From Hofstenia miamia (lineage: Eukaryota > Xenacoelomorpha > Acoela > Hofsteniidae), in the NCBI GenBank assembly GCA_900660155.1, contig CABFPE010000043.1, positions 4,754-39,979 on the forward strand: DNA of 35,226 nt, read 5' to 3'. Below the pieces are notes generated by a model, which was not told the DNA's origin, did no database searches, and was given only the letters and a program-made list of their open reading frames with translations. The position numbers and the translations under genes are program-made. Below, in pieces: positions 10,596-20,814 of the stretch. Every line of letters begins with the position of its first letter. Position 1 is the first letter of the stretch.

Positions 10596-11897
10596 ATGAT
10601 TCTATCTCCAAATCATTCAGCTCAAAAGATGTTTTGCGATTTACTATTATTTGAATTCGATACTTATGAATCAATTATCCCCAGATGGCAAGCAAATGCT
10701 TATTATCAATACGTTCTTCACCAAGCTAGCCCTTCGCAATTTGTGCTAAAACTAAATGAAACGCACACTGTTAATGCTCTTGGTGCAGTCAAAAAATGTC
10801 CCATTATTTTGAATTCAAATTGGATTGATTCCGTTAAAAGTGAAGTCTACAAAAGTTTATTTCTCGATGAGATTCATTATTATTTCTATAGATTTGTACA
10901 ATACAGTATCATATTCTGTTGTTCTTTAGGAATTCTTCTGAATTCATTGCTTATATTCTTCATAATTTTGAAACAACAAGATATATTTGAGAAAATTTTG
11001 ATGTGCAATCAATCAGCGATATTTATAGTAGTTGCCACTTTCAGATGTGCTATAAAACTAATAGAATTCTTCAAGATTGAGTGGATCATTGGGAATAACG
11101 GGTATATAGCACACTACCTATTGTTTGATGGCTTCTCTATGAATGAAATCCTTGCCAATGAGGTTAGAGCTTGTAAAATAATAAACCTCTTAAAGTCTTT
11201 TTACGTTTACTCAATCTCCTATTTTCAAATTTTTCACTTCATTGCTATAATTGTATTAAGTGCTGAATTTCGATACAAGTTTTTCTTTAAAATTCTGTCA
11301 CCAGTTTTCACACTTGTCATCATCATTGGCTTAAGTCTTGTTAGCTGCATTAATACAGAATATTTTTTTTGGCATGAAGATTTTCCAATGTACGTTCATA
11401 ATTTGGAGTTTCAGTGCACGGGTGGTATAATGCAGATCTCAAAAGAAACAACTCTTTTAGAAAACATGATAACTCATCATGTGATGTACTCTATCATGAA
11501 TTGGCGGTTAAATATTCTGTTTAATATTGTTACAACATATCTGCTTCCGGTATTATTAAGTACCCTATTTGCTAGAATAGCTCGAAATGCACAATCAACA
11601 GAAAACCATTTAACTTTTTTAAGATTTAGTAAAATCTCATTGAATAGGTTTGCCATGTTTTCTGTGATTATGATGATAGCAAGATGTTTGCTAGCTTATT
11701 TTGTTGGATTGGACGAAGACTCTTTTGATTTTGTGGAAGGTGATTTGAGCATATCGTGGTATTCCAATGCAGGTATACCTCAAATGATTCGCTTAATCCT
11801 TCTCTTAGCTGATGATGTGGTTCTCCTTTATGGTTGCAGCACTGCGATAGCTTTCTTGCATATCTATTTGATAAAACTAAAAGGCGCTGATTCATAG
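10596..11897 (+). CDS. Rhodopsin-like seven-transmembrane receptor (nematode-type)
   Basis: Single-exon frame of 433 residues, the only long intact coding frame in the window. An extracellular N-terminus of about 98 residues carries possible N-glycosylation sites at Asn6 (NHS) and Asn54 (NET). Hydrophobic segments lie at about 100-125 (with GILLN, the TM1 Asn), 134-158, 195-222, 233-252, 305-328 (with LLP), 351-370 and 398-427. Cys193 before TM3 and Cys274 in the second outer loop could form the usual disulfide. After TM3 the DRY position reads EFRYK, and TM7 has DDVVLLY in place of NPxxY. The layout resembles FMRFamide/peptide-type and srw-like receptors of nematodes; the ligand is unknown. 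The first ATG is used; upstream or spliced exons cannot be excluded. The gene stands alone among transposon debris. Confidence 0.75.
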   Translation: MILSPNHSAQKMFCDLLLFEFDTYESIIPRWQANAYYQYVLHQASPSQFVLKLNETHTVNALGAVKKCPIILNSNWIDSVKSEVYKSLFLDEIHYYFYRFVQYSIIFCCSLGILLNSLLIFFIILKQQDIFEKILMCNQSAIFIVVATFRCAIKLIEFFKIEWIIGNNGYIAHYLLFDGFSMNEILANEVRACKIINLLKSFYVYSISYFQIFHFIAIIVLSAEFRYKFFFKILSPVFTLVIIIGLSLVSCINTEYFFWHEDFPMYVHNLEFQCTGGIMQISKETTLLENMITHHVMYSIMNWRLNILFNIVTTYLLPVLLSTLFARIARNAQSTENHLTFLRFSKISLNRFAMFSVIMMIARCLLAYFVGLDEDSFDFVEGDLSISWYSNAGIPQMIRLILLLADDVVLLYGCSTAIAFLHIYLIKLKGADS

Positions 11898-11992
11898 TTG
11901 CTTGCTGGAACATTTTGCCTTTTTGTTGTTGCATTTACCTATGCATTTCGATTAGTGTAATATATAAATCTCTATTTTCACTTAAAGTTTCA

Positions 11993-11998
11993 AATAAA
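11993..11998 (+). other. Poly(A) signal of the receptor gene
   Basis: A canonical AATAAA lies 96 bp after the receptor's stop codon, a plausible distance for its 3' end. AATAAA is frequent by chance in such AT-rich DNA. Confidence 0.5.
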
Positions 11999-12100
11999 TA
12001 TTTGTTGCAAAATTAAGTAATCTTTTTCCACATGCTAATAATAATGAATTGTAAGACTCTAATATATTTATCAACTATAATTAAAATCTGTAATGCTTGG

Positions 12101-12204
12101 AAAGAGTTGATATCATTTAGTTAAACATTTACAATACACATAATTACATGTGAAAGAGTTGATATCATTTAGTTAAACATTTACAATACACATAATTACA
12201 TGTA
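12101..12204 (+). repeat. Perfect 52-bp tandem duplication
   Basis: AAAGAGTTGATATCATTTAG... is repeated head to tail with a 52-bp period (12101-12152 and 12153-12204) with no internal differences apart from the final base. The identity indicates a recent duplication. Confidence 0.9.
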
Positions 12205-12741
12205 CATCCAATATTAGGAGCTGCAATACTTTTATTGTTTTTTGTAGGGAATTGAAATAATTGTCTCTAGTTTTAAATTCATTTTAGAACTGAGAGATAT
12301 TTGTAAAATGAAAATGTTAATCTCAGACTAAAGTCTCCAAAATTATGGCATACTGTTGTTTGATATGTAAAATTAATAATTCTACATTTTGTCTTTGAAT
12401 GGAACACTAAAGTCTCTTAAGGAGGTACTATGTGCAAATTCAGAAGTTGTTGCGCTGTATGATGAAAATGAAAAAGGCGTTTCTCCATCCAGTGGTGTCT
12501 TCTGATGTGAGAAATCCAGAAATGCCCCAATGAATTTATATTGATATGATATTCATATGACTAAATTTTATTTAAATTTATTGGAATTGTAAATTTGATG
12601 TTTGATAATAATTTTCCATATATATGAAATAGGTTAGTAATCACTGTATATTTCAAAAAAAAATTATGACACAAAAATAATACAATTCAATTGAGTATGA
12701 ACAGATTCTTGATGATTTTCTTTGATAAAAGACTTTTTTTG

Positions 12742-12786
<45 letters not shown>

Positions 12787-13510
12787 AGCACGTGAAAAAG
12801 CTCTTTCTGGATTGGCTGGAGATGGCAAAATCAATAATTGCGCTTAGCGAATCACGGGATTAAATAATTATAAAGGTATAAAATTAATTATGGTGACATT
12901 GAATTGTTCATATTTATTTTATATATTTATATTTACATGATGCAAACCTATATATGATATAGAGTGTATGAATTAAATGTTGGAACCAAGGTTCAAAATG
13001 TGTAAATTACAGTTTGTACAAAGTTTTAAACATAACTTTAATGCAGCCAACTTAAGTTGTAATGTTAGTCAAAATAAAATTTTATTTCAATTACACATTA
13101 CATCTTGAATTGCAGGCTCTTTATTTACATTTTGTTCATCTGTACCCAGAATTTAATGTTAAAATCTTTGACAGAAAGTTCTCTACATTGTGAAATTGCC
13201 TAAATCTATTCTATTAGTGCTAATTTTACTAATATTACAATTTATTATTGTAATTCCAGGTAAGTAGTGATACAAAGACAGACCCCATTCCATTGGAACA
13301 CCCTGAGGTTCTCGTAAGACCTATGAAATTTCGCTGACTCACTGATATCAAGGAGTAGTTTAATTAGTGACATCACATATTTGAAATTATTAATTATACT
13401 GACTAATGGATATCAAGTAGGGTTTTAAATACTTACTCATTTTTTTGTGACATTTATGCGATGAATCATTTTTGCGACATTTACAGGGTGATTCATGTAC
13501 TAATTTATAT
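12205..13510. other. Intergenic AT-rich sequence
   Basis: No supported gene. It includes a TA microsatellite at 12747-12784. A short open stretch at 13262-13340, preceded by a pyrimidine-rich ...ATTCCAG, could be a stray last exon but has no other support. Confidence 0.4.
12747..12784. repeat. (AT)n microsatellite
   Basis: Uninterrupted AT dinucleotide run of about 38 bp. Confidence 0.95.
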
Positions 13511-13603
13511 TACATGTTGCTATACCACACGTTATTTAGTTTACATGTTGCTATACCACACGTTATTTAGTTTACATGTTGCTATACCACACATTATTAA
13601 GTT
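13511..13603 (+). repeat. 31-bp tandem repeat, three units
   Basis: Units start with TACATGTTGCTATACCACAC at 13511, 13542 and 13573. The first two are identical; the third differs by a few bases at its 3' end. Confidence 0.9.
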
Positions 13604-14228
13604 TAATGTTTTACACTTTTTTTGTAAGAACAATTTTATAAGAACAATGATGCTCAAAAATGCCAAAAATAAGAACAATTTAAGAACAGTAGTGAGGCTG
13701 AAAATATTTAAAAAGTAGTTTTTTTGTTTTGATATTTTCAATGAATAGTAACAAAAGATACTTATTTACAGTTCCAAAAGTTTAAAAATACTAAACATAA
13801 CAGAATCAAACAAAAGGGCTTTTTGTGTTGCATACATACTTAATGCTCAGAATGAAATGAAAAAAAATCGAAAGTTCCTGTGAAAAATATCCTTTTTCTG
13901 AGCTGCACATAAAAAATACCAATGTTTAACAAAGATGTACTGTAAGAAGATAAAGAAGAAGATAAACCTTAAAGTATTTAAACATAAAACCAAGAACCTC
14001 AAGATACATAAAACATTGAATATATCAGTAAAATCTACAATACTGTACTAAAATGCTTAGATAAAAGAAATATAGTTTACAGTAAAATCAAGTCTAATTC
14101 ATTAAAGTCATCTTAAAAAACATAATTAGAGGTCCCGTCATTAAAATCAATCTTAAACTCGTTAGGTTTATTGTTGAAATAGACAATTTCTCCAACAAAG
14201 AACCATTTTCATAAGAGGCTCTGACTTT
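13604..14228. other. AT-rich stretch without a recognised gene
   Basis: Low-complexity AT-rich sequence leading into the 3' end of the transposase remnant on the other strand. No coding frame or structured repeat is supported. Confidence 0.4.
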
Positions 14229-14369
14229 TCATACAATTAGCTGGTGATTCAAAACATGGTCAGAAATATTATCCTCTAGGACAGGTGCTTCAGAAGGTGG
14301 GTTCTCTTCATCTTCATTCTTCTCAGAATGCTCCTCTGTCATTGGATCAGGGCCAACTTTGTTTGAGAT

Positions 14370-14724
14370 GGGTGCCTCAGTGCTGGCTTCAATGTAAATA
14401 CAAGGCTCTGGAGATTTATAGTTTGACAGGCCTTCAGGTTGAATCTTGCCTGTCCTCAGAGCCATCAGCCATAATTAATTTCTCCCAAAGTCTCCAACAA
14501 AATGTATCATAATCNNNNNNNNNNNNNNNNNNNNNNNNNNNNNNNAGATGGTGATTCAAAACACGTTCAAAAATGAGATGGGTGACTCAGCACTGGCTTC
14601 AATGTAAATACAAGGCTCTGGAGATTTATAGTTTGACAGGCCTTCAGGTTGAATCTTGCCTGTCCTCAGAGCCATCAGCCATAATTAATTTCTCCCAAAG
14701 TCTCCAACAAAATGTATCATAATC
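14370..14724. repeat. Direct duplication flanking an assembly gap
   Basis: The segment 14370-14514 recurs almost identically at 14579-14724. Between them lie 31 N (14515-14545) and a shortened, diverged copy of the sequence seen at 14229-14260. The near-identity up to the gap edge suggests an assembly artefact; the differences next to the gap suggest a real duplication or two alleles. Confidence 0.85.
14515..14545. other. Assembly gap (31 N)
   Basis: Run of 31 undetermined bases inside the duplicated transposase tail. Confidence 1.
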
Positions 14725-15535
14725 TGGTGAAACTAACTGGTCATATGCATCACCTGCCCAGTGGGTGATAAGAATATGGCGCTCCTTGGCACTGAAAGAA
14801 TCAACATTGCCATACCAGTGATCAGCATTTTCATCAGAATCAAGCCAAGCATGAAATTTTTGGTTTATGAGACGTTTAAGCAATTCTGCATATCCCGAAT
14901 CAACTGGTTGCCACAAATCCGTAGCATTCAGGAGCCCATACCAACAAACCTCAGATTGATCAGAAACACTCTCCTTAAATTGACTGCTAACCTGCGCTGT
15001 CAAATTATCACAAAATAGGGCAAAATGGTCAAGATCATTTACCTCATCTTTGAGTGTTTTATTCACCCATTCACAAGAAAATTTGGAAATGGCTGCACAC
15101 CACCTGCTCAGGTTAGTTTGAGCTGTCTTGCAGGTGTAAAGAAATTAGCAAAAAAGCAAAAACAGTGTCACAACATTTAAAGTGTGATTTTCTAGCATGT
15201 GATAATACAAGCTAATTATTTTGTTTATCATTTAATTAATGGGAATGTTTCCAAGTTGGTAACATTAATCTGTTAATAATCATTTGTTTACATAGCTGTC
15301 TTAATTTAGCAGAAACAACTTTCAAGTACTTTCACAGCATGTGACCATTGTGAGGTCATAATGACATAATATTATATGATGGATTATAAAAAAAGTAAAG
15401 TAAATATATAAAACTTCTTTTTTACCTTAGAAAAAATAAGAACAAAATAAGAACAATTTAAGGCTCAAAGTGCCAAAAAAATAAGAACAGCTGAGCCTCA
15501 GCAAAAAAGTGTATTAGAAATACATACTATAGAAC

Positions 15536-17175
15536 TATGATTTGGTGACTAATGATTAATTTCCCATGTATTTCGCAATTGCTTGCAGTGTCTATGTACA
15601 ATGTTTTAACACTTTTTCGTGAATCTAACATTACATGTAAAAGGCATGTTTTCAAAATGCGCACTGCTACATACACTTGTGTTATTATTACCAACTAATC
15701 TATCAGTAAAAATTAATGCATGTATTTTGATTGTTTACAGGGCCAATGTACAATGTTTAACACATTTTTGGGAATCTAACATTACATGCTAACTTTACAT
15801 TTTTCAAAACATGTCACCCTCTCACAGACCCATATGCACAAACATTATTACAGCTGACTAAGTTTATCCATAAAAAATTTTTCCACATTTTTCAACTGTT
15901 TACCCAGTTCTGTGTACAATCTTTAACACATTTAGGGAATCTAACATTTACAATCAATGGGTTACATTTCATTTTTAAAAGTATGCTATTTCATTGTAAA
16001 AAATTTTCCATAAGTTTTCCTATGACTAATATAACTTTACAATCATCACAATTTATTTGTCTTTTCAGAAAAAGTAAATATGGGTTATACATAAAAACGA
16101 ATTAACATTAAAAATGCATGAAATATAGGCTAATACATTAAAATCAAAAATAGTTTTTGGAAAAAGTAAACATGATTTATACATAAAGACGCAATTTTGT
16201 TTTCTAAAAAATTATGCATTCAATGTTATTAATAGAATTTATACAGACACACACATGTGTTTCAATATACAATATTATTATATATTAGTTTTACATGGCA
16301 ATCTTCTTCTCCCTGCATTTCTTCTGGTGTACACAGATTTTTCATCACTGTACACATTGTAGACTGTTATATCTTTTGTTGGCTTTGCATGCAATTTTCA
16401 GGTTGTACACATTTGTAGACTGTTACATCTTTTCTCAACTTTGCACATTTTTCACTTTATTTGGTTTATGACTTTGCATGGATGCATACATTTACATAGG
16501 TTTTCTGCTTTTATAACTTTAATGTGTGAATACAATGACACATTTGTTATTCATAGTTGTTGATTATTTTTTCTATTGATAGATATGATTTCCAATTGTT
16601 AAATTTGTAAATTCCATGATTCATTCACCATTCTAAATGTACAATTGTTTGTAAATAGTGTATTATTCACATGCAAAAATACAGGTGCATGGTATTTAAA
16701 AGATAGAATTTCAAGAAAATTACAAAGTAGAATTTTACATATTGAAAACAATGTCTATAAAATTGCTTAAACATAACAAACTCTGCAGACCCGGAAAAAT
16801 GTAATACATGTTCTTTGGTAAATACCATCCAAATGCACAACAAAGCAAAAATTAATGTGTATAATTTATAGTTTCAGTAAGCTACTAGTTATAAAAGTAG
16901 TAAATGTAGAGTGCATGCAATTAAAAAAATATTCCAAATAGCAAAAATTAATATGTATAATTTAGTTTATAGCAAAAAAGTGTGTATGATGGAAAGAGAG
17001 ATATTACATTGGTGTATATAAAAGAATAAACCAATACTGTATATAAATTTGTTTTAAGCAAAAATGTGTTTGGTGAAATATTACATCAACATATATAAGT
17101 GAATAAACCAATAATGCATAACATTGTTTTAAATCAAAAACATGTACAATCAAAAGAAATATTACAACAATGTAA
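15536..17175 (+). repeat. Long AT-rich repeat R1, copy 1
   Basis: Non-coding composite repeat. The first part contains diverged subrepeats centred on TTTAACACATTTTTGGGAAT followed by CTAACATTACATG (near 15600, 15750 and 15920). The middle carries two GTAAA..GGGTTATACATAAA blocks (16070-16200) and a CACATGTGTTTCAATATACA block (16250). The end is a set of roughly 75-bp units with ATAAACCAATA (16940-17130). The same order reappears at 18955-19945, and the first two parts reappear at 25325-26026, all on the plus strand. Function unknown. Confidence 0.7.
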
Positions 17176-17580
17176 GTCGTATTGGCCATGGCAAGGAGGT
17201 GTCACTTTTTTCTGATTCATTAAGAGGTGGCTGAGACAAGGTGTCACTATTTTCTGATAGGTTGAGAGGGGACTTTGGCCTCTGCTGGGTCATCTATATT
17301 GTGAGGATGTATCTCTGATGTCATTGGAATATGTTCTGTTGGCAAACACATTTGTTTGTAGTCTATTGTTCAAAATGTAGCCAATTTTTTTATACATATT
17401 ACATAAATAATTGTCAAAGATCATTCATTCTACACTTTGCTTATCATGACTATATATCAAACTATTAAATTTGTCTATTGTGTTAGTTTATTATCATTCT
17501 TGTTGAGCGAATGCTGTATGAAACAAACACAATGTGTATTTGCACATTATGATTTCACACAGTAGTATCTAAATTAATGA

Positions 17581-17823
17581 TTAACTCTTTTGGGGGCAAA
17601 GGCGACTAATGTCAATGTCAAAATATAATGCTATGACCACCATAGGCAAACTTTAGTTGACACAGTTCACTAATCAGTTATCATTCATGTTTTTGAGAGA
17701 ATTCCCTCTATGTGGCAAGTGACGAATGTTACTGTTTTAAGTATCATGGGATCTACTTCCATTGTAAACATCCCCGCAGTGATGTTATGATGTTATAACA
17801 TTATGTGGCACTGAAAGAGTTAA
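17581..17823. mobile_element. piggyBac-like MITE flanked by TTAA
   Basis: Starts TTAACTCTTTTGGGGGCA and ends TGGCACTGAAAGAGTTAA. The ends are inverted repeats (CTCTTT(T/C)(G/A)G(G/T)G(G/C)CA) bordered by the TTAA target duplication that piggyBac transposases create. At 243 bp with no reading frame it is a non-autonomous element. Confidence 0.75.
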
Positions 17824-18954
17824 TAAACAAGTCAAATGAAGTGATAGATCACAGTATAAAACACATGAAAATTAACAGTTTAAACAAATTTAATTAAAAA
17901 TGTGTATTAAGAAGCAAACAACATTTCTATTTATGATAAAGTATATAATTAAATTAGCATTGGACAGCAAATTCACAGCAATTCATTAAAATAAAATTGA
18001 TTACATTTTAAAAGAAATATCTGTAAAAATACCTAGAGATAATATTGCAAAAAGCATTAAGAATCAAAACAAAATCTGGGATTTAATTATCAAAAAAAAA
18101 GTTTGAAATCTTTCAGGGTAGTTCTTGCATCAATGTGAAATTCCATTATGTTTATATTCATATGTGTAGAAAGTTGCATGCTTACCTAGACAATGTCAAC
18201 ATTATGGTTTTATCTATATCCCCATTGTTCAAATGTCAAAATGTAACAAATTATAAAAACAGTACAACCATGTAAAATTCCATTATGCCACTGTGTGTAC
18301 AAAGTTCCACTTCTTAACAGACAATGTTAACATTTTATAATTTTTTATCTATACCATATTGCTCAAATGTCAAAATATATCCAATCATAAAGATTGTTAT
18401 CTATCAAACATGAAATCCAATTCACTTTAACAATTATCACGATTAATTAAAACATTTTCAAATCATACGATACTAGAATTCTTTCAATAGACAAACATTT
18501 TTTTCCGCAAGTTGGAAAACAATCTCAATTATTATTACATGTTTTTCCCATTTTATACAATTATGTAAATGAAAGATGCTACAAAATTAAAATGGTAATA
18601 ATTTAAAATGGTTTATCAATCACCATCTCTGGTACAAATGAAATAAATATTTTTTCAACATGTATTTCTTGATGAATTCAAGAATAAAATATTTGCAAGT
18701 AGGAATTTATATTTGAAACATTTCAAGACTGTTGATGTTTTTTCATTTATATTAGTATTGTAAATTGTTTGTTAACATTTATTGATACACATATATACAA
18801 AACATTTAAAAATATATATTTTATATTATAAGAAATTGCTTACAAGTAGTAAAGGAGGGTTCCATGAGATCACACAACTTTGATTCTGATTGGTCAAGAG
18901 GCAGTCATGTGACAGGGTCTCTGTTTGGTCGAGTGTTACCCAATTAAAACAAGT
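17824..18954. other. AT-rich sequence with a ~136-bp tandem duplication
   Basis: No gene seen. Near 18126-18400 a unit containing AAATTCCATTATG ... CAATGT(C/T)AACATT ... CAAATGTCAAAAT occurs twice with a period of about 136 bp and obvious divergence. The remainder is low-complexity. Confidence 0.5.
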
Positions 18955-19945
18955 CACCTTTTGGAAAAGTAAAACATAGGGTTATGCATAAAAGCAACTT
19001 AACATTATAAACATTAAATATAGACTCACACATTAAAAGTATACATGGGCTTTGCATAAAGGCGAAATTTTGTTTCCTAAAAATTATGCATGTCATGTTA
19101 TTAATATAATTTATTTAGACTCACACATGTGTTTCAATATACAATATTATTATATATTAGTTTTTACATTGTGATCTTCTTCTCTCTCTACATTTCTTTT
19201 TGGTTCACATAGATTTTTCAGGTTGTGCACATTTGTAGACTGATACATCTTTTCTTGACTTTTTGCACATTTTTAACTTTTATTTGGTTTATAGTGTTTG
19301 TTTTACGGGATTGTATGCATCACATGGTTTGCCACTTTTCCATCATTTTGTATCATCAAATTAGTCACAATTCCATAATATGCACTACCCTTGTTCTAAA
19401 TGTATAAACTTGAAAATGCTTGTAGTGAGCTACATGTTAAATTCAAAAGCAAAACATCTACAAGAATTTGAGTTTTAATAATTCAAAATTTATAATTAGT
19501 TGGTAATTAAAAACTATTATGTATAAATATTTCCATTTAGTCAATTGCAATTAAGCAAAATGTGATTGAACAAAATATTCAGCATAGCAAAAATCACTAT
19601 GTATAATTTAGTTTTAATCAAAAAAGTGCGTAAGTAGGAAAGAGAAACACTAAATGAAATAAACCCATAAACCAAAAAACATATAATTTAGTTTAAATCA
19701 AAAACATGTATGATGAAGAGATAATACATCAACAAATATAGGTGGATAAACCGTTATTGCATAAATTCATTTATTTAAAAAAATATGTATCCTGGGAAGT
19801 GAAATATTTCATCAATGTGTATAACCAAATAAAACAATACCATATATAAAATTGTTTAAATCAAAACATATGATGGAAATAGAGATAATACAAAAATGTA
19901 TATAGACACATGAAACAATACCCTATATAAAATTTTTAAAAAGAA
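18955..19945 (+). repeat. Long AT-rich repeat R1, copy 2
   Basis: Corresponds to the middle and end of copy 1: the GGAAAAGTAAAACATAGGGT block, the CACATGTGTTTCAATATACA block, the TTTTCAGGTTGTGCACATTT block, and then several 65-75 bp units with ATAATTTAGTTTAAATCAAA (19590-19940). The first part, with the CTAACATTACATG subrepeats, is absent. Confidence 0.7.
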
Positions 19946-20814
19946 TATAGCATACCTGGTTTTTCTTTGTAGAGTTGCATTTGTTACCCAAGGTCACATT
20001 GTTCTATTTAACTAGCTTTAAAAGCAGTGAGTTGATTAGTCATAAGTTGGTATTTTAACATTAAAAGTCTGTTAACAGGAGGTCATATCATTCATCTTAC
20101 ATTCTGAATTTAAAAGTGAAACATATTTTATTCAACCACATGACATGAAAATTAAAACAAAGGGAATGGTTTAGTGATATAAACTTTTTGAAAACAACAT
20201 GTTAATTTATAAAAAAATAATTTTTCTTTTCAATAATTTTGTTATAATATTTTTGGTAAATTTTTTTTTTCAAGCAAGAAATTTTATTTTGTAAACTCAA
20301 TTTTTTTGGAGATTAATTCTTTGACATTTGATCAAAATCACTTACTTGTGAAATATATCAAAAACAATTTCATTATTGAAAATTTTGCAATTTTAAAATA
20401 CATGTTCTCTCTCTCTCAGCACTAAATAATTTAGCCAATGTGATGGAGTTGAAAAAAAACAGATCTTCTTTTACAGCTTTTACTAAAGAAGTTCATTTGT
20501 AATTTATTTTATTTGAACATTTTACCAATAATAGATGTTGTGTTTTCCAAAAAAATCCACAAAAAATTTTTTATTGATGTTAAACATATACAAGAAATAA
20601 ATTTTCACTTAATAGCATTATTTAAATGTAAAAATAACTGACCTCAAGCTGGAGAAATTCAATCATCCTTAACTCAATCTCTGTAAAAACTGAATGCACT
20701 ACATTTTACAACTTGGAAAAAATAATATCAATAGATTTATTTAATTAAAAACACAAATGTATAGTTGTAACTTTAGAGTTTACACAAATGCTGCAAACAT
20801 CAAATGAAATAATT
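19946..20814. other. AT-rich stretch without a recognised gene
   Basis: Poly-A/T-rich sequence with a short CT repeat near 20406-20418. No coding frame or repeat family was identified. Confidence 0.4.

Larger units (their letters stand above)
14229..15120 (-). pseudogene. pogo/CENP-B-like DDE transposase remnant, C-terminal half
   Basis: On the minus strand the frame runs from about 15120 (NLSRWCAAISKF...) through FALFCDNLTAQ, which carries the second catalytic Asp. It continues through LLNATDLWQPVDSGYAELLK, whose QPVD marks the third acidic residue, to an acidic/Pro-rich tail ending at 14229. The CDNL...TDLxQPxDxGxxxxLK pattern is that of DDE_1-type (pogo/CENP-B) endonucleases. The frame is open from about 15120 to 14644. 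The tail beyond that is represented twice, on either side of a 31-bp gap. The N-terminal DNA-binding part and first Asp were not found. It may be a transposon fragment or the last exon of a domesticated copy; the well-preserved frame leaves both open. Confidence 0.6.

Noticed and set aside
13250..13340. Possible last exon after ATTCCAG, about 24 codons ending TGA
   Set aside because: No upstream exon, conserved motif or donor partner could be identified, and such short open stretches are expected by chance.
14285..15018. Plus-strand frames at 14285-14512 and 14761-15018
   Set aside because: Shadows of the transposase frame, which is on the minus strand and carries the recognisable motifs.
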